A DNA stretch of 64,000 bases, from positions 1-64,000 of the forward strand of contig JANFAH010000038.1 in assembly GCA_024663395.1 (NCBI GenBank), in the 5' to 3' direction. The position numbers and the translations under genes were made by a program. Below are positions 23,474-32,559 of this stretch, in pieces (the first letter of the stretch is position 1; the number at the start of each line of letters is the position of its first letter). The DNA is from Pisolithus tinctorius (Eukaryota > Basidiomycota > Agaricomycetes > Boletales > Pisolithaceae). Below the pieces are notes generated by a model that worked only from the letters and a program-made list of their open reading frames with translations, was not told where the DNA came from and searched no databases.

Positions 23474-23927
23474 TGTTACACTCGACCAAAGTCAAGGCAT
23501 AGGGAGAGCTCAAATCGCAGACTAAGGTTTCTACTGAGCAATGGCTGCAGTAACCTCTGTAAATGACAGAGGATTTTAGGGCAACACCGGTAAGAGTGGT
23601 CCTTGTAAGGGACACTGAGGGCGAAGTTCTGAGAACGCTGCGTATGATTGAGCAGCTCAAGTCTGGCTTTCCAGGACTTGAGTCAGCGGTTTAAATACTA
23701 CAGAGGAGAGGACCATGAGGTGTCCACATGTACCCGAGGTAACTATGCCATTGGTTGAACAATGACGACACATGTCCTAGGCATGTAATGAGCTAGCAAC
23801 GCTAGTGGTGGGAATAGAGAGCCATCGGATCAGAGAGAAGACAGCTCTAAAAGGAAGATGAGTCCAACGGATCAAAAGTAAGGTAATCGTACAACAGAAA
23901 AGGAAAAGCTAGGGGCGAAACGTAACA
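23474..23927 (-). repeat. 5' LTR of the chromovirus
   Basis: This 454-base LTR is upstream in the element's orientation and supplies the promoter. Compared with the 3' LTR the two copies often carry complementary scars (TG in one, CA in the other) at what must have been a single CG. At least five such double hits are visible, for example near 23,585 and 23,796. Confidence 0.95.
23690..23697 (-). promoter_or_regulatory. TATA-like box of the LTR promoter
   Basis: On the minus strand the LTR reads tatttaaa at this place, about 26 bases upstream of the agacttgagct string predicted to be the 5' end of the RNA. Spacing fits a TATA-directed start. Confidence 0.6.
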
Positions 23928-23932
23928 GCCAG
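23928..23932. repeat. Target-site duplication, right copy (GCCAG)
   Basis: GCCAG follows the LTR terminus GTAACA and matches 17,077-17,081. Confidence 0.9.
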
Positions 23933-25444
23933 TATGAAGTAATACATAACCTTTAGTACATTCTTCTGCATTGCTATGTAGTCATCTGCCAGTAAATCTG
24001 GTCTTCAGGTTCCCAGCCCTTGGTATATACATAAGTCTTCACTACCCCTGTACTTAGTCCTCAGTCTGAATATCAAATTAGTCTTCCCTTGAACCCTTGG
24101 CTTAGATTTGAGTTGACTCTCAGCTTTCACATCTGACCCCCTTGGCTTTCACCTTTGACTTCAACCCGGCTTGCACAAGAGTCTAGCACACAAGCTAGAC
24201 TAAGGGTTGTCACACCTCAGTCTTCAGTCTTCAGTCCCCTTGACCTGTCTCAGACTTAACATGCTGCTAGTGTACTGCCACCAGAAGTGACCATAGAATT
24301 ATGATGTCATAATGAAAGTTGTAGCTTGTAATTATGGGAATATACTTGTCTTCTCCAGGAGTGGAAAAATGCATGAGAAAAATGCAAAATACTTGAAAAA
24401 TCTGAATCTTTACACACAATATGTCACTGGATTGTGATGACATCATAAGCCAAATTGCAGGCCCTGATGATAGAATCACAGTGGTATGCTTTCTTCATCA
24501 TGATTCACAAAGAAATTGGCAAGATACAGACAGAAGAAGTGCAGTGTATTAGGATTAGGGTGAGATTAGCAATGGATTAGCATTAGACTTAGATGAGGTT
24601 AGGTTTGGGTTAGAGTTGGACTGGCATAAGGTTAAGATAGGTTGAGGTTGGGAAGTGATAACTAGTATTATTTTTGTATGGTTTGGTTAGTGTTCTGATT
24701 ACCAATGGTTAGTATTTTGTTCTATAGTGGACTACCAAATGTGTGGATTCCAATGGAATTGCTGTGAGACTAGTGAACTCCAGAATGTTGTGTAGTGCAG
24801 TACCATACTGTGCTGTGGCATGAATACTGTAGGGCTGGGACACTCTGGGGACTCTGGGGTACTGTAAGGTACTGTGACAGCGTTGCAATATGTGTAGGAA
24901 GCTGACACCCCTCTAGCAATTTTTTGGGGGATTGCTGATATGGCAGTACAGTGGTTAACCATAGTACATCAGCAATCTGATAATTTCTTCAGATCATCAA
25001 ATCATCAGATATGATTTCAGAGCTTCAGAAAAATTGCCAAGTTACTGATGCAGTCAGTGGTAAATAAGAGAATTGTGTGGGGGCCAACATGACCAGTGTG
25101 CCAAAGTATGTAGAAAAAGTACCAGGGGGAGCAATCCCTGAAGCCAATGGTATGGTCACTTGAATTGACAAGGCTCTCACCAACTTTAGGAGTAGCCTAG
25201 AAGCTGGCAGAATGGCATCCTGCTTTATGAACATGTATACAGGATGGTTATTATTTGGCAAGACTACCAATGCAGAATTTCTGCATGCAGTGCATGACAA
25301 CATTGTACATCATATCTGCCACTGTAAGCAAGTATTGATTTCCTGGTGTAAAATTTAGAGGAAAGTAACTATGATCTTAATTGTCCAAGCATTGATTGTT
25401 CACAGTAGAGAAGTAGAAGGATATACATGGATAGTAAGCAAAGA
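23933..25444. other. CpG-depleted spacer, no gene seen
   Basis: This continues block 1 on the far side of the chromovirus; only about two CG dinucleotides are visible (near 24,163 and 24,881). It contains runs such as the repeated ttagg/gttagg motif near 24,550-24,660 and no frame or domain I recognise. It abuts the 3' end of the intact NLR-like gene without any change in composition. Confidence 0.6.
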
Positions 25445-28400
25445 CTAATTCTCAATAGACTTGAGACATTGATGCCACTTGGTGCCATGAACCATGTGAC
25501 TCAAATCTAATTCTACACAGCACCCAATGGAGATAACTGCTATGTTCCACAGAGAGTAAAAGGGCACCCTGAGTGATACAGGTATCCACAGCAGCAACCT
25601 TCCATTAGGGCCCTTCAACCATCCATCATTGTGAAGTTTCACAGGTTCATGCCTACCAGCATGCACATCCTGGGGACAATCAAGCAGTTGCCCAGCATCA
25701 TGCAATGCATGAGAAGACATGGAAGAAAAACATATTGGGTATGCTTAATGGTTTGAGGATACCTGAAATCCCTAAGATATGGGAAATACTCACCATTTTC
25801 AGGGGAAGGCAAGGGACATGCAAACTTTGGATTGTTTGCAGGTGGTCCAAATGTGTCTTGGTTGCAAATCATTTTTGTATAACTCTCAACATCCCAAACC
25901 CTCACAGTCTTGTCATCTGAGCCTGAGAAAATCCTCCTCCCATCAGCAGAGAATGCCACTGATGTGACAGAATATGTATGACCCTCCAGAGGGCTACCAA
26001 CCTGCACACCTCTCTCAGCATCCCAAACCCTCACAGTCTTGTCAAAAGAGCCTGAGACAATCCTCTTCCCATCAGGGGAGAATGCCACTGAGCCAACACA
26101 ATGTGTATGACCCTTCAGAGGGCTGCCAATCTGCACACCTCTCTCAGCATCCCAAACCCTCACAGTCTTGTCAAAAGAGCCTGAGAGAATCCTCTTCCCA
26201 TCAGGGGAGAATACCACTGATGTGACAGAAGATGTATGACCTTCCACAGTGCTGCCAACCTGCACACCTCTCTCAGCATCCCAAACCCTCACAGTCCTAT
26301 CATCTGAGCCTGAGACAATCCTCTTCCCATCAGGGGAGAATGCCACTGAGTTAACATAATGTGTATGACCCTGCAGAGGGCTGCCAACCTGCACACCTCT
26401 CTCAGCATCCCAAATCCTCACAGTGTTGTCATTTGAGCCTGAAAGAATCCTCTTCCCATCAGGGGAGAATGCCACTGATGTGACAGAATATGTATGACCA
26501 TGCAGAGGGATGCCAACCTGCACACCTCTCTCAGCATCCCAAATCCTCACAGAGTTGTCACTTGAGCCTGAGACAATCCCCTTCCCATCAGGGGAGAATG
26601 CCACTGATCTGACAGAATATGTATGACCCTGCAGAGGGATGCCAACCTGCACACCTCTCTCAGCAGCCCAAACCCTCACAGTCATGTCTCCTGAGCCTGA
26701 GACAATCCTCTTCCCATCAGGGGAGAATGCCACTGAGCTGACATAATTTTTATGACCCTCTAATATCAGCTGAACACCTGGCCACTCCTTGAACCCTCCT
26801 GCAAAGATCTCTGCTAGACAATGGAATTTTGGCATGAGCACTTTTGATAGCAAGCTGTTTGATGGACAAAATGGAAGTGCAGAGATGTAGACATGCATTG
26901 CACTGTGTGTAATTGCATTGCCAAAGTTCCAAATGAACTGTATCCCATCTTGTACCAATGCTAATGTATCCTCAAACCCACTTTGGCCCTTTCATAGGTC
27001 TTAGATGATGTTACCCATAAATTATGGAATACTCACTTGTAGCCATTTTGCAGTACATGCAAGAGCATCTGCAGCATTTCCAACTAACCCAAGCAGACTC
27101 ATGGCCTCAAGCCAGAACAGAAATTTTTCACTTCCAATCACAGCTTTCACCGTTGTCGCCAGCTTGGGGTCAAAAGCAGTCCTCCATAGATGATTTGCCC
27201 AGAATTGACAGGAATAGGATAGATGGGGCAAGATGTTTTTGGTATTCCTCTCTGGTAAATCAGGAAAGTCGGCATTGCTGAAGTAGGAACTCTCCAGTCC
27301 ACAAATGTTGAATTTAAGATCGCTGCGAAGAATTCGCAATGATGCAAAGGACTGGTCATACGAGTCAGATATGTCAACGAAGTAGGCGCCACTCCGCGAA
27401 CGGTCGGTTAGGAAGTCATAAAATGATGCATGGAGAGGGCGAACAGGAGTTGAATGGTCACTGATGCCACTGAGCACCGGAGCCATGAACTCCAAGATGA
27501 CAGAAATGTCATAGCGATCATCCTCGCCTGGGAATTGCGTTCGGATCAGATTCAGCGTCTTCATCGGCAGGGGCTCCATGACCGTCAAAAGCTGTCGCAT
27601 CACCGAACGAAATCGGGAAAGGGGCACCGGCGATGTGGGTACACCACTCTCCAGGATTGAGATGTATGTTGCATCCAGAAGTGTCTTCCCCTCTCCATAT
27701 TGCAAAGTCACCACATTGTCAAAGCGCTCCTTCACTGTATGTCCAGCTCTCCTTGGCCTGACAAATTCACAGGCCAGACGCGCCCATTCGAATAACCCAT
27801 TCGCCTTCTCAGCAATCTGATTTATCTCAGTGGATCCGATGCCTTCGAGGTGGCCAATTTCTTTCGTAACGAATAGACGGATGTCACGTTCTGCGGATTC
27901 CAAAGGAACGTCATCCAGACAGGTTTTTAGCACATGCTGTGAATTTCGCATCGCGTATTCAATGTCCGGTAATGGTCTGGACGTCAAAAGGATGCGGAAA
28001 TTGGCAGGCAAACTGGCAGCCTCGGTCGACGTGAGGAGTGACAAAATGTGCCTTCTTGACTCGTCTGCCCCACTTTCATCCAGGGCATCGATTACTACAA
28101 CCACGTTCCCAACTATCGCTCCCTTGGCCTTCGACAACGGTTCCAAGATGAGCCGCTGCCATTGCTGCGCCACGTCAGGGGTAGCCTTGAGAGTGTGATC
28201 CTCCGCAAGAGTAGAGGCCAATGCTCGTCGGAACACAGGGTCACGTCCAGCCAGATCGCGCGCGATGGTAGTGAACATCTTTTCTTCGCGGTGCTCGGAT
28301 TGCCGGTCACGGACGAAGCAGAAGCAAGACCCAATTGCCCCCACGTCCTTGACCCACGATGCAATCGTATGGGCAATAGCGGACTTCCCCCTCCCAGCCT

Positions 28401-29774
28401 GACCATGAAGCCACAAGATGCGGGGCACGTCGACATCACGACTGGTAATCCAACCAATAATCTGCTGTAAAATCTCGGTCCTCGTACCATCAAGGCATCT
28501 CTTGGTCGTGTTCAGGCCAGCCCCGCCTGCATAAGCCACGCCATCGAGGTTCAAATCCTCGAATACGCGATACATGTTGACGTGAATGTTCCGGATCATG
28601 CGATCGCGGTACTGCTGCATCAAGTCATCTAGGGTTTTGATGTTGCCATCGGCAATGGTCTGCGTTTCAGATAAAATGTCTTTCCCCATTCTTTTCCCTG
28701 AAAACGTACGTATCGCATCAACACACTGAGACTATATAAAAATAAGACGTACAGAAACTCTTCGTTTCGGAATAGTCTTTGATAAATTGTGCAGAGTCAC
28801 TTATCACCCGCGCGATCATTGCAAGGGTATCCTTCATGTTCTCGATATTCTTTATGGTATCATCTTCCGCAAGGAATTCATAGGTATTCCTGATTTTATT
28901 CAGCAGACCGGATACTGCTGCATCTCGATTAGCTTGGCTGATGAGCAACTGCGGACGATGTGAAATAAGGAACGTTCGTTGAAGCGTGATCGTACATTGG
29001 AAGCAGCGGGCAAGATTCCCAGCGCAATCTTGGCATAGGGGTGAACCTGGCGGACGCTTGTGGTGAATTTATCGGATGCAAATATAAAACACATACGTTG
29101 GAAAGAGTAGTAACGATTCCATTGAAGACTTTGAAAGGTTTGAGATACGTATCACTGAAGTTTTGGATATCCGTGAACTGGGTATTGGCGTCGTCGACGA
29201 CACTGATAACACCACATCCGATGCGAGAAATAGGATTAATGTCATCGAATGCTTTCACCCCGATGCGAGAAATAGGATTGATGTCATCGAATGCTTTCAC
29301 CGCGGCATCGACATCTTGTCCAACCGCAGCTGATGCGGATGCTGACTGTGTCTCGTCGGCTGGCCCTTGGGTCTGTCCAAAGGGGATCAGCCAGGCTCAT
29401 AGCATGAGGAGGTGGTTGCAGATGACATACGACCTCTGTTCCAGGCACCGGTGATTGTTCCACTTGCTCCGGAGGACCCACATTGGTATTTGTATGAGCC
29501 CTCTCCGTCGCAGTGGTTTGATGACTTTGGATCTTCCGATGGAAGAAGCGCTTGATCTTGGAAAGCCCTCCCTTGGATGCGCTACCCGAAGTTTCCACAC
29601 CAAGGGTAGGACTCTCTGGCGGAGCCCGAGAAGGGCCTTGAGACTGATCCCCAAAATCAACATGCCATCTCCTAGCAAAGACAATATGCGTACCGTCAGA
29701 TGGCTAGGCGAAGAACCGGGCGGCTTTCCGAAATCCAAGAGACGACAATGTTTCTTCGACTGCATGCGTGCCAT
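25445..29774 (-). CDS. NACHT-WD40 receptor-like NTPase (NWD/STAND), intact, 8 exons
   Basis: By hand I reconstruct exons 29,774-29,694; 29,643-29,431; 29,372-29,097; 29,046-28,996; 28,948-28,753; 28,697-27,037; 26,988-25,794; 25,743-25,445. All seven introns are GT-AG, 47-58 nt, and phases agree, giving 1,323 residues. The N-terminus is basic and Ser/Pro-rich, then a helical domain (NVHPYAKIALGIL, YSETKSFWKRMG). NACHT has Walker A GQAGRGKS at about 371-378 and Walker B VVVVIDALDES near 472-482. Seven nearly identical 43-residue WD40 units follow (about 900-1,200), and a tail with NDGWLKGPNGRLLLWIP. Such proteins are thought to sense non-self through the propeller and signal after NTP-dependent oligomerisation; the target here is unknown. 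From 25,445 to about 27,149 the gene has no CG, while the NACHT half has many. No Arg in the WD40 half uses CGN, and no stop has arisen, which suggests selection for function. Confidence 0.93.
25867..26769 (-). repeat. Seven 129-bp WD40-coding tandem repeats
   Basis: The 129-bp period is clear at the DNA level. Most differences between units fall at the same few residue positions (after LxGHT, and in the GSxDxT segment), on the propeller face used for recognition in high-internal-conservation WD40 proteins. The rest of each unit (VAFSPDGKRI, WDAERGVQVG) is nearly invariant, suggesting repeat shuffling by unequal exchange or conversion. Confidence 0.9.
29219..29302 (-). repeat. 42-bp in-frame tandem duplication in exon 3 of the NLR gene
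   Basis: Two adjacent 42-base units encode VKAFDDINPISRIG twice. They differ at one base, and the duplication is in frame, adding 14 residues to the N-terminal helical domain. Confidence 0.9.
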
Positions 29775-31414
29775 TGGAAAGGTGTTTCGTGTACGGTTTG
29801 TGAGTTCTGTTCGACGTCGAGGATGCGAGACGTGGTAAAGGTGAGGCTTGATGGTATTATGTAAGCACGATGTGCCCAATTGCCAAACCTGTTTTGTTAG
29901 CGGTCGATATCTTCCTGCTCGACATCGCCCACTCCGATACGCAGGCGTACCAGCCAGCAGCCATGTGCATGATCGCCATATTCATGTCGGCGGTTTGTAC
30001 TGTCGGGCAATGCCCACACGCACTTGCCTACCTCCGTCGCCAAGCGAAGTCAGTCAGCGAAAGTCTACTACTGTACTACACTTGGACAAACGTCACCGGA
30101 AGGCTCCTCCTCCCAACCCCCCCTCCAGTAAACTGTTCTACCATGTACGCGCATGGGGTGCGATGCAGGAGGGGTGCGCAGATCGACAATCTCTTTGGCG
30201 TTCATTGCCGCTCATCCCCCAATTGTTCTCGGTTGTATTTTCGACAATGGGGAGTCAGCCGTAGGCAAGCAAGACCAGGGGCACACCTATATTGCCCGAC
30301 TACATGCCAGCTGGTGCTCCAGTGCACAAGGGTGCTCTGCCTTCAGCTTGTCTGGCTGCTCGGCCTTGGACAATCTTAGTGAACCGCAAGTCGCACTCGT
30401 CCACAACACTGCATGCTACCTTGCTCTGAAATAGTTCCAGAGGCCGGAACCAAATTGGTATTCGTTCGTTGAGGGACCACCGTCGTGATTCACGAACGTT
30501 GTGAACGCATGCATACCACCAATTTTGATCACAGATGTGCCGCTATCTGCGAGATATGAACATGAAACTACTGGGCCTTTTTTTCTCTCCTTACTACGAG
30601 GGCGAGGAGTCCCCTATCCCCAGTATTCATCCTTATGGTGTAACTGGCTGGTAAGTTCTAAGTCGATGACTGCGTTCGCTGGCGAATAACCGGAAGCATC
30701 CGCTAGTTGCTAGATAACATATTCTAGAAACGGTGAGCTGACGCTATTACCCCTTCCTTGTCTTTGGTAACATCTAGCATGGGCGTCGCCACTGACGGTG
30801 TGGACAGGCCAGATGTCTAGGCGGTACAGCACTGTAGTCCGAGCGCTTGGCGGGACTTTCTGCGGTTTGTCAAGTCCAAAACTTGGCTGGTTCGCTGATC
30901 ACACTTGACTCCCCCTCAACGTGATCGTAGCAAAAGAGCAAAACTTGATATTCCATTTTCCAAGAGGCATCTCCGGAATACATGAGTGATACATTGCAGG
31001 CATCTATGCTACATCATACTAAATGGTACAGGACGCTATAGCTACAGCAAGTCGTAACGATCAGGTGCATATGGAAATGTCGTACGTAGAGTAAGATGAG
31101 CACACGTTCACATCTGAAGAGATCGTTGAAAATTTAGCGTTTATAAAAATGGTATTTCCCCTTGCTCCCCCATGATTTGAAGCCCTTATCGACGTGATTG
31201 CAGTTTCATCATTCACACAAGTTTGATCTGTGCGGTTCTTCCATACCTGCTGTCGATAGTTATCCTTCCTAGGGAAGGTCTTCTCGCAGGCACCCCCACC
31301 ATACTGGCAGATCCAACCTTCAAAAAGCCACATTACCGCAACCGCACACACACATACAGCGTCGGATGACTGTTCGCACCTTCGTCATTTGTGTACATAA
31401 CTTGATGTGCCCCT
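29775..31414. other. Upstream region of the NLR gene; no gene seen
   Basis: CpG-rich DNA with several overlapping frames up to 169 codons on the plus strand (29,848-30,440), none with a domain or exon chain I trust. The first 200-300 bases presumably hold the NLR promoter; no clear TATA box was identified. The remainder to 31,414 is AT-richer and featureless to me. Confidence 0.5.
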
Positions 31415-31987
31415 TTACATGCTTTCTACGCTTAAATGTCCCCCCGCAAGCGGCATGGGGACAGAGGAAGGTCTTGTCATCGGGTTCTCCGTTCTTACCG
31501 GGTTCCCACCGAGTGAAACGGGTACTTGTCTCCCGCGTGTTCTTTTAGTGCTAGGGGTGGTGGGTAAGGGGGACGCCGCATGTTTGCTTCTCTGCAGGGC
31601 GGATGGCGTTGGTGGGTTGGACGGAGTGAGCGGGGTACACTTGGTAAACAAGTTCTGCGTCTGCGTGATCGGTGTTGGGAAGGATTGCCCAGATGTCGGT
31701 GGGAACAAATGAGTATATGCACCCTCGGCAGGGAACAAGCTCGGATCAGGCACCAACTCCAGGCGTGGGGGCCAAAAGGCATCTGTAAAACACGGCGAGG
31801 GGCATTTGATTCTGTGTGGGGTGGACGAGTTCGACAGGTTCTGTGCCTGTATGCACGGCATCGGTCTGGATAGTCCAGGCATTGGTGTGAACGTAGGAGT
31901 ATATGCGGTCGCGGCAGGCAACATTCCAGGATTAGGCATCGCTGGCAAAGAGGGCCAAAAAGTATCTGGAGAAATCAGCGAAGGCAC
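31415..31987 (-). CDS. Proline-rich hypothetical protein with a diverged internal repeat
   Basis: An uninterrupted frame of 190 codons, over 20 percent proline plus serine and threonine. Two segments of about 52 residues are related: DTFWPSLPAMPNPGMLPA and DAFWPPRLELVPDPSLFP, each followed by an AYT motif and by QAQNL or QTQNL. A basic patch (KRTRGRQ) lies near the C-terminus. No domain is recognised, and splice signals at the ends were not resolved, so this may be one exon of a larger gene or a fragment. Copy B of the segmental duplication begins about 490 bases away on the opposite strand. Confidence 0.45.
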   Translation of the reverse strand: MPSLISPDTFWPSLPAMPNPGMLPAATAYTPTFTPMPGLSRPMPCIQAQNLSNSSTPHRIKCPSPCFTDAFWPPRLELVPDPSLFPAEGAYTHLFPPTSGQSFPTPITQTQNLFTKCTPLTPSNPPTPSALQRSKHAASPLPTTPSTKRTRGRQVPVSLGGNPVRTENPMTRPSSVPMPLAGGHLSVESM

Positions 31988-32559
31988 CCTGGGACCGACG
32001 GGTGACTAGCGATGAGACGAGGTAAAGCGACTGCAAGCTCCGAGTGATGGTTGATGAAAGGAGTCTCTGCTGGCAGGTCGAAGCGCGCAGGCTGGGCGAG
32101 ATCAAGGCGCACGGCATACAGGACGCAGTGCATCTGGGGTGCTTAGTTCGCACCTTCCAATAACGCGGAGACCAGCGACCCGTGTATCGAGATGCATGCC
32201 AGTGATGCGCGGGAGGGAATGATAAGCCGTTCGCAAATTGGAAGTCGATAGCTACCTAGTCATGTCAGCCACCTGGACATGCCCCACCATAAACAGCGTG
32301 CTGTTGCTCTGTTGTATATATTGTGGAACACATAGTGTCAGGACTACAAGGAAGAGCGGGAGACAAGTCTCGGAGTGGTGCGGCGAGAGGATGAGGGGGA
32401 GCATTGGGGCCAAACTTGCTTGCCGACATCCGATCGCTCTGGTCCACTTCAGCACACCGGCAGCTTCCACCGAAGTCAGCATCATTGCACCCGCCGTTCT
32501 ATGCATGACGTAGTAGGCGAGGTCACGATGATGCCACCAACACTTGCCAGTGTCCAAGT

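Larger units (their letters stand above)
17082..23927 (-). mobile_element. Ty3/Gypsy chromovirus, full length, self-primed type
   Basis: A 6.85 kb LTR retrotransposon lies on the minus strand. It has two LTRs of about 453 bases beginning TGTTAC and ending GTAACA on the plus strand, a GCCAG target-site duplication on both sides, a self-complementary primer site, gag with a CCHC knuckle, protease, RT, RNase H, integrase, a chromodomain, an extra ORF and a polypurine tract. The order and the 11-nt match between the primer site and the predicted transcript start place it with Tf1/sushi-like chromoviruses. It is inactive as it stands: in-frame TGA stops interrupt gag (23,384), the PR-RT junction (21,471) and the end of integrase (18,987), and the first integrase Asp is Asn. 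It is CpG-containing DNA inserted in CpG-depleted DNA, so it is younger than its surroundings. Confidence 0.95.

Noticed and set aside
24540..24660. Telomere-like repeat from the ttagg/gttagg motifs
   Set aside because: The motif is irregularly spaced, with variable bases between, and is interstitial; it does not form TTAGGG arrays.
25705..26225. Plus-strand repeated frame with SQHPKPSQSCQKSLRQSSS
   Set aside because: It is the antisense of the WD40 repeats, so the repetition is inherited from them.
29848..30440. Plus-strand coding region upstream of the NLR gene
   Set aside because: Three overlapping frames of similar length in different phases, with unlikely composition and no splice logic.
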